From NCBI GenBank assembly GCA_947374105.1, contig CANCAO010000149.1, positions 1-5,243 on the forward strand: a DNA stretch of 5,243 nt, read 5' to 3'. A model generated the notes under the pieces. It saw nothing but the letters and a program-made list of their open reading frames with translations, made no database searches and was not told the origin of the DNA. The translations under genes were made by a program, and so were the position numbers. Positions 1 through 5,243 of the stretch are shown here, in pieces; positions within the stretch are counted from its first letter, which is position 1, and each line of letters opens with the position of its first letter. The DNA is from Comamonadaceae bacterium. Its GTDB lineage: Bacteria; Pseudomonadota; Gammaproteobacteria; Burkholderiales; Burkholderiaceae_C.

Positions 1-2
1 CC

Positions 3-962
3 CTGTTACTCTGTGCCGTCTCGTTATTCGGTAACGTTGCGCTGTCTCAGCCTGTGGTGTGGCCGCAAAAAGCTATCAAGATCATCATTCCAGCTGCGGC
101 GGGGTCTGCACCTGACATCATGACACGCATAGTGGCTCTAGAGTTACAAAAACGCCTTGGGCAACCGGTGGTGGCAGAGAACAAACCCGGCGCGGGTGGG
201 GCGCTGGGCTCAGACATCGTGGCCAAGGCCGCGCCTGATGGCTACACCTTGGTCATGGGCAATATCGGATCGCACGCTATGAACGTGGGCGTGTATCCAA
301 AGTTGCCCTATAACCCCATTAAAGATTTTGAGGCCATTGCCATGGTAGCGATCACGCCCAGTGTGATGACCATCTCTAGCGAATCACCAATCAAATCGCT
401 GAAAGAGTTCATTGAGTACGCACGTCAAGAGGGGAAAAACGGCGAGCTCATCACCTTCTCATCAGGGGGCAACGGCAGCTCGTCGCACTTGGCGGGCGAG
501 TACATGAATTTGCTCACCGGCATGAAGATGCGCCACGTGCCCTACAAGGATGTGTCGCAAGCGCTGGGCGATGTGGCGGCCGGTCGCGTTAGCATGATGA
601 TCAGCAATCTGCCGCCTGCCATGCCGCTCATTCGCGGTGGCAAGTTGCGCCCCTTGGCGGTGACGACGGTCGCACGCTCCAAAACTGTGCCAGACGTACC
701 TACTATGCAGCAAGCGGGGCTGGCGTTTGAGCAGACCGTGTGGTTTGCACTGTTTGCCCCTGCAGGCACACCTGCTGGCGTTGTTGATCGTTTGCATCGG
801 GAGATTTCAGAGATTCAAAAAGATGCTGCCTTAACAGAACGCATCGCTGCAACGGGGGCCACCCCATTGAGCAACACGCCAGCGCAACTCAAATCGTTTG
901 TGGCCGCTGAGGTAGATAAGTGGAACAAGATTGCGCAGGATTCAGGCGCGAAAGCAGACTGA
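3..962 (+). CDS. Bug/TctC-family tripartite tricarboxylate transporter substrate-binding protein (5' partial)
   Basis: Periplasmic solute-binding protein of the Bug (TctC) family, which captures small, usually carboxylate-bearing solutes, sometimes for a TctAB membrane pair. The reading frame is open to the left edge. Codons 3-53 encode LLCAVSLFGNVALSQP, the hydrophobic core and end of a Sec signal peptide, so the GTG at 54 is not the true start and only a few N-terminal residues are missing. About 319 residues are present, close to the usual 320-330. Family hallmarks in order are the first ligand loop PAAAGSAPDIMTR, the LGQPVVAENKPGAGG block, APDGYTLVMG, the second-lobe FSSGGNGSSSHLAGE, HVPYKDVSQALGDVAAGRV, GGKLRPLAVT and VPDVPTMQQAGL. 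No tctA or tctB is visible, and many Bug proteins are orphans. The next gene follows after 58 bases with no clear terminator or promoter between, so co-transcription is likely. The ligand is unknown. The family call is firm. Confidence 0.93.
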   Translation: MLLCAVSLFGNVALSQPVVWPQKAIKIIIPAAAGSAPDIMTRIVALELQKRLGQPVVAENKPGAGGALGSDIVAKAAPDGYTLVMGNIGSHAMNVGVYPKLPYNPIKDFEAIAMVAITPSVMTISSESPIKSLKEFIEYARQEGKNGELITFSSGGNGSSSHLAGEYMNLLTGMKMRHVPYKDVSQALGDVAAGRVSMMISNLPPAMPLIRGGKLRPLAVTTVARSKTVPDVPTMQQAGLAFEQTVWFALFAPAGTPAGVVDRLHREISEIQKDAALTERIAATGATPLSNTPAQLKSFVAAEVDKWNKIAQDSGAKAD

Positions 963-1010
963 ACAATGGATAAGAAATGAGTAGATTGAAATCGCTGATT
1001 AATTTTTCAA

Positions 1011-1015
1011 AAGGA
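1011..1015 (+). promoter_or_regulatory. Ribosome binding site of the MBL-fold hydrolase gene
   Basis: AAGGA lies five bases upstream of the ATG at 1021 and supports that start. The rest of the 58-base gap (963-1020) is AT-rich. It contains a TTGAAA-like hexamer at 986-991, but no acceptable -10 sits at 16-18 bp spacing, so I do not call an internal promoter. Confidence 0.7.
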
Positions 1016-1020
1016 TTTTT

Positions 1021-1983
1021 ATGAACAAGCAACGTCGACATTTACTCACCGCCACCAGCGCCGCTGTGGGCTTGTCTTTAGTCGGGCTGGCCGCACCCGT
1101 TTGGGCCAAAGCCCCGATGGCTGGCAACCAAGTTATCAGCGTGCATCGCATGAAGCTTGGAAACTTCGAAATCACCACAATTTTGGACGGCTTTATTGAG
1201 CTCGACCCCAAGCTTCTCAATGCCCCGCAAGACATGGTTCAGCGGCTGTTTGAAGCGGCCAATTTGCCCTACGGCCCGATCCGCACGCCGGTCAACACCT
1301 TTCTGGTCAACACGGGTGACAAGCTTGTTTTGCTTGACACCGGGGGTGCCAAATTTTTAGGCCCAACCGCAGGCCGTTTGGTGCAGGGCTTGGCCGCTGC
1401 GGGGGTGGAACCCGCGCAAATTGACGAGATCTACATCACCCACATGCACGGTGACCATCTGCACGGTGCGGTCACGCCCGAAGGCGTGGCGCTGTTCCCC
1501 AACGCCGTGCTGCGCATCGCCCAGCAAGATGTGGACTACTGGCTCAACCCCGAAGTCGAGGCCGCAGCCCCAGCCGCACAAAAAGGCCGCTTCATGCCCG
1601 CCAAGCGCGCCAAAGCCGCCTACGGGGAGCGCTTAAAACCCTTCAAGCAAGGCGAAGAGCTGACGCCCGGCATTACCTCGGTGGCCGCCGTGGGCCACAC
1701 GCCGGGCCATAGCTGCTTCATGGTGCAGTCCGGCACAGCCAAGATGTTGGCCATTGGTGACTTGATTCACATTGCACCGGTACAGTTTGCCAACCCCGAG
1801 GTCACGATTGCCTTTGACTGGGAGCAGTCCAAAGCCAGCGGATCGCGCATGAATATTTTTGACATGGCGGCCAAAGACAACATCCTCGTGGCGGCGGTGC
1901 ACTTGCCTTTTCCAGGACTGGGGACGCTGAAGAAAGAAGGCAAGTCCTACGCCTACACGCCCTTGTCTTGGCGCCTGTTTTAA
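1021..1983 (+). CDS. Exported MBL-fold metallohydrolase, methyl parathion hydrolase-like
   Basis: A 320-residue zinc-dependent hydrolase of the metallo-beta-lactamase fold. The leader has RR at residues 5-6 (QRRHLLT), a hydrophobic stretch to about residue 25 and a VWA-K-A cleavage region near 29-31. This is Tat-like, although the motif lacks the usual Ser/Thr before and Phe after the arginines. The core has the THMHGDH motif (His141, His143, Asp145, His146), GHTPGH (His226), GDLIH (Asp247) and a final VHLPFPG (His294), so a full two-metal site is present. Spacings from the third to fourth and fourth to fifth motifs (21 and 47 residues) equal those I recall for methyl parathion hydrolase (His234, Asp255, His302). 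The flanking blocks VNTFLVNTGDKLVLLDTG, DEIYITHMH, DVDYWLN and IAPVQF also resemble that family. Members hydrolyse phosphotriesters, esters or lactones, and the natural substrate here is unknown. The gene abuts the next one without a gap. The fold is certain; the MPH-like subgroup is likely. Confidence 0.92.
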   Translation: MNKQRRHLLTATSAAVGLSLVGLAAPVWAKAPMAGNQVISVHRMKLGNFEITTILDGFIELDPKLLNAPQDMVQRLFEAANLPYGPIRTPVNTFLVNTGDKLVLLDTGGAKFLGPTAGRLVQGLAAAGVEPAQIDEIYITHMHGDHLHGAVTPEGVALFPNAVLRIAQQDVDYWLNPEVEAAAPAAQKGRFMPAKRAKAAYGERLKPFKQGEELTPGITSVAAVGHTPGHSCFMVQSGTAKMLAIGDLIHIAPVQFANPEVTIAFDWEQSKASGSRMNIFDMAAKDNILVAAVHLPFPGLGTLKKEGKSYAYTPLSWRLF

Positions 1984-3513
1984 ATGACCAAGACGGCACT
2001 AGGTCTGATCGCCGCGCTGCTCATGGGCGCTGCGTTGGCGCAGACTGATCCCTTTGTACCCGCGGTGACGGCGCGTCTGGCGCAATCCACGATGCGCGAG
2101 TACCTCGATCTGCTGTCGATCCCGAACGACGCCCTCGTGCCGGCTGATATTCAGAAGAACACCGACTGGCTTGAACGCGCATTTCAAAAACGCGGCTTCA
2201 TCACCCGCCAGTTGGCCAATAACGGCAAACCCATGCTGTACGCCGAGTGGCCTAAAAAGCTGGCCAGGGCGAAGACGGTGCTTTACTACATGCACCTCGA
2301 CGGCCAGCCGGTGGTGCCCACTGAGTGGTCGCAGCCCAACCCCTGGTTGCCCGTGGTCAAGCAGCGAGATGCAGCGGGCCAGTGGCACATCACGCCCACC
2401 GAGAAGTTGTTTACCGAACCACTCGACCCCGAGTTGCGTGTGTTCGCCCGTGCCGCCTCGGACGACAAGGGGCCGATCATGATGTTCCTCGCCGCCTTTG
2501 ATGGGCTCAAGGCTGCAGGCCTTGAGCCGGTGATCAACGTCAAGGTGCTGCTGGACAGCGAAGAAGAAAAAGGATCACCCTCCATCCCCGCCGTGGTCAA
2601 GGCCAACAAGGCTCTGCTCCAAGCCGATGCCATCGTGATCCACGACGGCCCACGCCATGCGAGCGAGCGCCCGACTTTGATCTTTGGCAACCGAGGTGCA
2701 GCGCGTGTCACCCTCACTGTGTTCGGCCCGCGCGCACCGCTGCACAGCGGGCACTACGGCAATTATGTGCCCAACCCGGCGATGCGCCTGGCCGCGCTGC
2801 TGGCCTCTATGAAAGACGACGATGGCCGCGTCACCGTGGCCGGTTATTACGAGCGTATCCAGCTCTCTGAAGCTGAGAAAAACATCCTTGCCGCTACAGG
2901 TGACGATGAGACCGCGATCCGCAAGCGTGTGGGCATTGCGCGTGCAGAGCGTGTGGGTGCCACCTTGCAAGAATCCATCCAGTACCCATCCCTCAATGTG
3001 CGTGGCATGGCCGCAGCCTCTATTGGCGACAAGGCGTCCAACATCGTGCCGGACAAGGCCATTGCCGAGTTCGATCTGCGCACCACGCCCGAAGCGCCGC
3101 CCGAGTATTTGTTTGACCTGATTAAAGCCCACGTCAAGAAGCAGGGCTACACCCTGATCAAGGGCGCGCCTACCGATGCTGAGCGCGCCACGCACGACAA
3201 GCTCGCCATGCTCACCATGGCCTCAGGCGGCCGCGCCATGCGCACACCGCTGGATGCGCCGCTGGGCCAGTGGGCTTATGGCGTGCTCAAGCGCGAGGCG
3301 CAAGCGGGCGGCGAGCCAGTGCGCATCCGCATGATGGGCGGCAGCGTGCCGACCGATAGGTTGGTGGAAGTGCTCGAAGCGCCCTTTGTAATCTTGCCGC
3401 TGGTCAATGGTGACAACAACCAGCACACCTATGACGAAAATATGCGCATGGGCCACTACGTGGACGGCATTCGCACGATTCTGGGCTTGCTGCGCACGCC
3501 GCTGGGGCCTTAG
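1984..3513 (+). CDS. Secreted M20-family metallopeptidase/amidohydrolase
   Basis: A 509-residue two-metal hydrolase of the M20 (ArgE/DapE/carnosinase/CPG2) superfamily, which cleaves peptide or amide bonds near a free carboxylate. Residues 1-19 (MTKTALGLIAALLMGAALA, before QTD) form a Sec signal peptide, so the enzyme is probably periplasmic. The metal site is complete: MHLDG gives His104 and Asp106, SDDKG gives bridging Asp160, SEEEKGS gives catalytic Glu194 and metal ligand Glu195, HDGP gives Asp221, and NNQHTYDEN gives His481. The inserted lid/dimerisation domain (roughly 235-400) carries PLHSGHYGN (His254), which contributes to the partner active site in dimeric members. The conserved MMGGSVPT lies near 443-450. 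The ATG immediately follows the TAA of the preceding gene with no Shine-Dalgarno sequence. The signal peptide supports this start, so translation probably depends on reinitiation by ribosomes finishing the upstream gene. A strong terminator follows. Length fits carnosinase-like M20 proteins. Substrate unknown. Confidence 0.93.
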   Translation: MTKTALGLIAALLMGAALAQTDPFVPAVTARLAQSTMREYLDLLSIPNDALVPADIQKNTDWLERAFQKRGFITRQLANNGKPMLYAEWPKKLARAKTVLYYMHLDGQPVVPTEWSQPNPWLPVVKQRDAAGQWHITPTEKLFTEPLDPELRVFARAASDDKGPIMMFLAAFDGLKAAGLEPVINVKVLLDSEEEKGSPSIPAVVKANKALLQADAIVIHDGPRHASERPTLIFGNRGAARVTLTVFGPRAPLHSGHYGNYVPNPAMRLAALLASMKDDDGRVTVAGYYERIQLSEAEKNILAATGDDETAIRKRVGIARAERVGATLQESIQYPSLNVRGMAAASIGDKASNIVPDKAIAEFDLRTTPEAPPEYLFDLIKAHVKKQGYTLIKGAPTDAERATHDKLAMLTMASGGRAMRTPLDAPLGQWAYGVLKREAQAGGEPVRIRMMGGSVPTDRLVEVLEAPFVILPLVNGDNNQHTYDENMRMGHYVDGIRTILGLLRTPLGP

Positions 3514-3532
3514 CGAAACAAGGCCTCCACTG

Positions 3533-3564
3533 AGCCCGCGCCGTTTGAGCTGCGGGCTTTTTTT
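3533..3564 (+). terminator. Intrinsic (Rho-independent) terminator after the M20 gene
   Basis: A perfect 7-bp GC-rich stem (AGCCCGC at 3533-3539 with GCGGGCT at 3552-3558) encloses a 12-base loop and runs straight into a T tract ending at 3564. It starts 20 bases after the stop codon at 3511-3513. It insulates the exported-hydrolase unit from the chrB promoter, whose -35 begins only seven bases after the last T. Confidence 0.9.
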
Positions 3565-3570
3565 CGATGG

Positions 3571-3599
3571 TTGAAAATAATTTAAGCGTTTGATACATT
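3571..3599 (+). promoter_or_regulatory. Sigma70-type promoter of the chrB unit (extended -10)
   Basis: The -35 is TTGAAA (3571-3576, 5 of 6 to consensus), the spacer is exactly 17 bp, and the -10 is TACATT (3594-3599, 4 of 6). TG at 3591-3592 gives an extended -10 (TGaTACATT), which can compensate for the weaker hexamer. The expected transcription start is about 3606-3607, essentially at the first possible ATG of chrB. The region is markedly AT-rich compared with the flanking genes. Confidence 0.72.
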
Positions 3600-3612
3600 A
3601 AATGTAATGTAT
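3593..3612 (+). promoter_or_regulatory. Operator-like inverted repeat overlapping the chrB -10 and start region
   Basis: ATACATT (3593-3599) and AATGTAT (3606-3612) are perfect inverted repeats separated by six bases. A nested shorter palindrome is also present: TACATT-A-AATGTA at 3594-3606, centred on 3600. Both cover the -10 hexamer and the predicted transcription start, the classic place for a repressor that blocks RNA polymerase. ChrB has been described as a chromate-responsive DNA-binding regulator of chr operons, so autorepression is the natural inference. The true binding protein is not shown by the sequence, and AT-rich promoters can form chance palindromes. Confidence 0.5.
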
Positions 3613-3621
3613 GCTTCAAGC

Positions 3622-4578
3622 ATGTTTTTAATCCTGATCCTCACACTGCCCACGCAACCCAACGCCATCCGGGTACGCGTGTGGCGCTCGCTCAAGGCAC
3701 TGGGCTGTGGAGCCTTGCGCGACGGGGCCTACCTTTTGCCAGCCGCACAGGGTGCCTTGTTTGACCCCTTGGTTGACGAGGTTCAAGCGCACGGCGGCAC
3801 GGCCAGCGTGCTTGACTTGTCACCGCGCACGCCAAGCCAGCGCGACGAGATGGTGGCACTGTTTGACCGCAGCGAAGCCTATGCACAGTGGCAGGCCAGC
3901 GTTGCACAACTGAAGTCCGAATTGGATTCACTCGGTGAGACAGAAGCCCGGCGACGCGGGCGCAGCGTGGCGGAGGCCTTGCAGAACTTGCTGCGCATTG
4001 ACTACTACCCAGGGGCTGCGCCAGCGCAGGCGCAGGCCGCACTGGAGGCCTTGCGCCAGGCCTTGGATGCACGCTTCTCCCACGGTGAGCCGAGCGCAGT
4101 GGCAAACCATGGCATTGAGGGACTCGATGCCTGCAAGTTTCAGGGCAAGCGCTGGGCCACCCGTGCTCGGCCTTGGGCTGACCGCTTGGCGTGTGCTTGG
4201 TTGATTCGGCGCTTCATTGATCCTGCGGCGACTTTCTTGTGGCTAAAAGAACCTTCGACAGCCAAGCCCGCCCCGCGCGGGGCGCTGGGTTTTGACTATG
4301 ACGGGGCGCGTTTCACCCATGTGGGGGTACGGGTCACCTTTGAGGTGCTGTTGGTCAGTTTTGGGCTGGACGACCAAGCACCACTTCAGCGCGTGGCCAA
4401 GGTGATTCGTTACTTGGACGCGGGTGGCATTCCTGCCCCTGAAGCCGCAGGCCTGGAGACGGTGCTGTCTGGGCTGCGCGCAATTCACCTCGACGATGAC
4501 GCGTTGGTGAAGGCCGCATCCGCCGTCTTTGACGCCATGCACGCCGCGTCGCAAAGCGGCGAAGCCAGCCCGTCGTGA
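3622..4578 (+). CDS. chrB: ChrB-family chromate resistance/regulatory protein
   Basis: ChrB-family protein of 318 residues. ChrB proteins accompany chromate efflux pumps (ChrA) and have been described as chromate-sensing regulators of chr operons. The N-terminal domain (about 1-140) opens with LTLPTQPNAIRVRVWRSLK followed by LRDGAYLLP, the typical ChrB start. The C-terminal domain (about 176-310) carries KRWATRARPWADRLACAWL, IRRFIDP, FLWL, LGFDYDGARFTHVG, VTFEVLL and YLDAGGIPAPEAAG, its diagnostic series. Both domains are intact and length is normal. Cysteines 29, 171 and 191 are possible metal or redox contacts, but this is conjecture. I prefer the ATG at 3622 because MFLILILTLPT matches family N termini best. 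The in-frame ATG at 3607 adds only MYASS and would sit at the predicted transcription start, giving a leaderless message. Neither has a Shine-Dalgarno sequence. The TauE/SafE gene follows after 46 bases; no chrA is visible. Confidence 0.9.
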   Translation: MFLILILTLPTQPNAIRVRVWRSLKALGCGALRDGAYLLPAAQGALFDPLVDEVQAHGGTASVLDLSPRTPSQRDEMVALFDRSEAYAQWQASVAQLKSELDSLGETEARRRGRSVAEALQNLLRIDYYPGAAPAQAQAALEALRQALDARFSHGEPSAVANHGIEGLDACKFQGKRWATRARPWADRLACAWLIRRFIDPAATFLWLKEPSTAKPAPRGALGFDYDGARFTHVGVRVTFEVLLVSFGLDDQAPLQRVAKVIRYLDAGGIPAPEAAGLETVLSGLRAIHLDDDALVKAASAVFDAMHAASQSGEASPS

Positions 4579-4609
4579 ACCGCGCAATCTTTCACTCACC
4601 CCCCACTTG

Positions 4610-4615
4610 AAGGAG
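4610..4615 (+). promoter_or_regulatory. Ribosome binding site of the TauE/SafE gene
   Basis: AAGGAG sits nine bases upstream of the ATG at 4625 and fixes that start. The intergenic 4579-4624 has a 5-bp repeat (GTGAA at 4575-4579 with TTCAC at 4591-4595) but no T tract, so no terminator separates this gene from chrB. No promoter is apparent either. Confidence 0.8.
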
Positions 4616-4624
4616 CTCGTCATC

Positions 4625-5243
4625 ATGGATTGGATCTACCCCGTCATCACCGTCTTTGTCGGCTACCTGGTGCTAGGCATCACCGGTTTTGGCTCGGCCC
4701 TGGTCATCGTGCCTTTACTCGCTTGGCGTTGGCCGCTGCCCGAGGTGGTGGCCTTGACGCTATTGATGGATGTGCCAGCGTCAGCCTTGCTGGGTGGCTT
4801 GAACTTTAAGCAGGTCAATGTGGCCGAATTACGCCGCCTGCTGCCTGGGTTATTGGTGGGCATGGCCGCGGGGCTTTGGCTGGTCGGCACGCTTGATCCG
4901 CAATGGCCTTTGCTGCTGCTGGGCATCTTCATTGCCCTTGCTGGTTTGAACGCCCTGCGCACCAGCAAGGCTGCCCGTGCGCTCTGGTCACCGCACGGCG
5001 CCTACTTGGCTGGCGCGCTGGGGGGTGTGGTGCAAATGATGTTTGGCACGGCGGGACCTGTGGTGCTGGGCTGGTTGCAGCGCCGGGTGGACAGCGTTCA
5101 TGTGCTGCGCGCCACCACGCCCGCCGTGATGATGATTGCCGCCAGTGGAGTGCTCCTGTTCATGGCCTGGGGCGGTCGCCTCTCCAACCCTGATCTGTGG
5201 CAACGCTGGCTCGTGTTGATCGGTGTTGCGTTGCTGGCAGTGA
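4625..5243 (+). CDS. TauE/SafE-family membrane permease (3' partial)
   Basis: Inner-membrane protein of the TauE/SafE (DUF81, COG0730) family, whose studied members export sulfite, sulfoacetate or related anions. The frame stays open from ATG 4625 to the window end: 206 residues are visible of a usual 240-270, so roughly one or two helices are missing. Hydrophobic segments lie near 5-33, 41-59, 72-89, 94-112, 124-150, 165-183 and 194-206. The two family half-repeats are visible: GITGFGSALVIVPLL (18-32) in the first half and AGALGGVVQMMFGTAGPVV (129-147) in the second. A GlyPheGly turn opens one and PheGlyThrAlaGly the other. A strong ribosome binding site precedes it, and it is probably co-transcribed with chrB. 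In that setting it may export chromate, sulfite or another oxyanion made or met under chromate stress. The family call is firm; the substrate is inferred only from the neighbour. Confidence 0.9.
   Translation, partial: MDWIYPVITVFVGYLVLGITGFGSALVIVPLLAWRWPLPEVVALTLLMDVPASALLGGLNFKQVNVAELRRLLPGLLVGMAAGLWLVGTLDPQWPLLLLGIFIALAGLNALRTSKAARALWSPHGAYLAGALGGVVQMMFGTAGPVVLGWLQRRVDSVHVLRATTPAVMMIAASGVLLFMAWGGRLSNPDLWQRWLVLIGVALLAV

Noticed and set aside
54..56. GTG at 54 as the start of the Bug gene
   Set aside because: The same frame continues upstream to the window edge and encodes a signal-peptide core, which the family requires; starting at 54 would remove it.
986..1014. Possible promoter between the Bug and MBL genes
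   Set aside because: A TTGAAA hexamer is present but at 17 bp spacing the -10 position reads AAAAGG; no credible -10 is found, and the AT-rich gap is short.
2575..3195. 206-codon open frame on the - strand inside the M20 gene
   Set aside because: It lies wholly antisense to a gene with a complete catalytic motif set, its translation has no recognisable motif, and long antisense frames are common in GC-rich coding DNA.
3238..3507. Similar segments encoding RTPLDAPLG and RTPLGP near the M20 C terminus
   Set aside because: The similarity is a few codons, dispersed within coding sequence, and carries no repeat structure beyond chance in Pro/Leu/Gly-rich GC codons.
4575..4595. Short inverted repeat after chrB (GTGAA/TTCAC)
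   Set aside because: The stem is only 5 bp, is not GC-rich and has no T tract, so it does not qualify as a terminator.
4663..4968. 101-codon - strand frame opposite the permease
   Set aside because: It is antisense to the TauE/SafE gene, has no RBS or motif, and is best explained as a shadow of biased codon use.
4903..5193. 96-codon + strand frame near the right edge
   Set aside because: It is out of frame with the clear TauE/SafE membrane protein reading frame that starts at 4625 and covers the same bases; its residues show no family motif.
1..5243. Mobile element, CRISPR or defence system
   Set aside because: I saw no transposase, integrase, terminal repeats, regularly spaced repeats, toxin-antitoxin pair or nuclease domain; all long frames are accounted for by metabolic, resistance and transport families.

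Overview
The window looks like moderately GC-rich chromosomal DNA from a betaproteobacterium, most likely a Burkholderiales (Comamonadaceae-like) member. The main reason is a Bug/TctC-type periplasmic binding protein, a family hugely expanded in that group. The style of the ChrB and TauE/SafE proteins and the tight same-strand gene packing agree. No species can be named from the sequence alone. All five genes lie on the + strand. No RNA gene, CRISPR array, insertion sequence or integrase is visible.

Region 1 (1-3564) is a probable three-gene unit whose products all look exported. It starts with a Bug-family solute-binding protein (5' end cut by the window edge). After 58 bases comes a metallo-beta-lactamase-fold hydrolase with a twin-arginine-like leader that resembles methyl parathion hydrolase. 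The stop codon of that gene directly abuts the ATG of a secreted M20-family metallohydrolase (TAAATG). A strong intrinsic terminator (3533-3564) closes the unit. A consistent reading is a periplasmic scavenging module: two zinc hydrolases cut an ester/lactone and an amide/peptide bond, and a carboxylate-binding protein captures products. The substrate cannot be read from the sequence.

Region 2 (3565-5243) begins with a good sigma70-type promoter (TTGAAA, 17 bp, extended -10). An inverted repeat overlaps the -10 and runs into the start region of a chrB-like gene. ChrB is the chromate-responsive regulatory/resistance protein. It is followed after 46 bases, with a strong ribosome binding site, by a TauE/SafE-family anion permease that runs off the 3' end. 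No chrA is in the window, so the permease occupies the position usually expected for the chromate efflux pump. chrA could still lie just beyond the edge.

The two points most worth a second look are the MPH-like hydrolase plus M20 hydrolase plus Bug grouping, and the self-contained chrB-TauE/SafE unit with an operator-like palindrome that may produce a leaderless or very short-leader mRNA.
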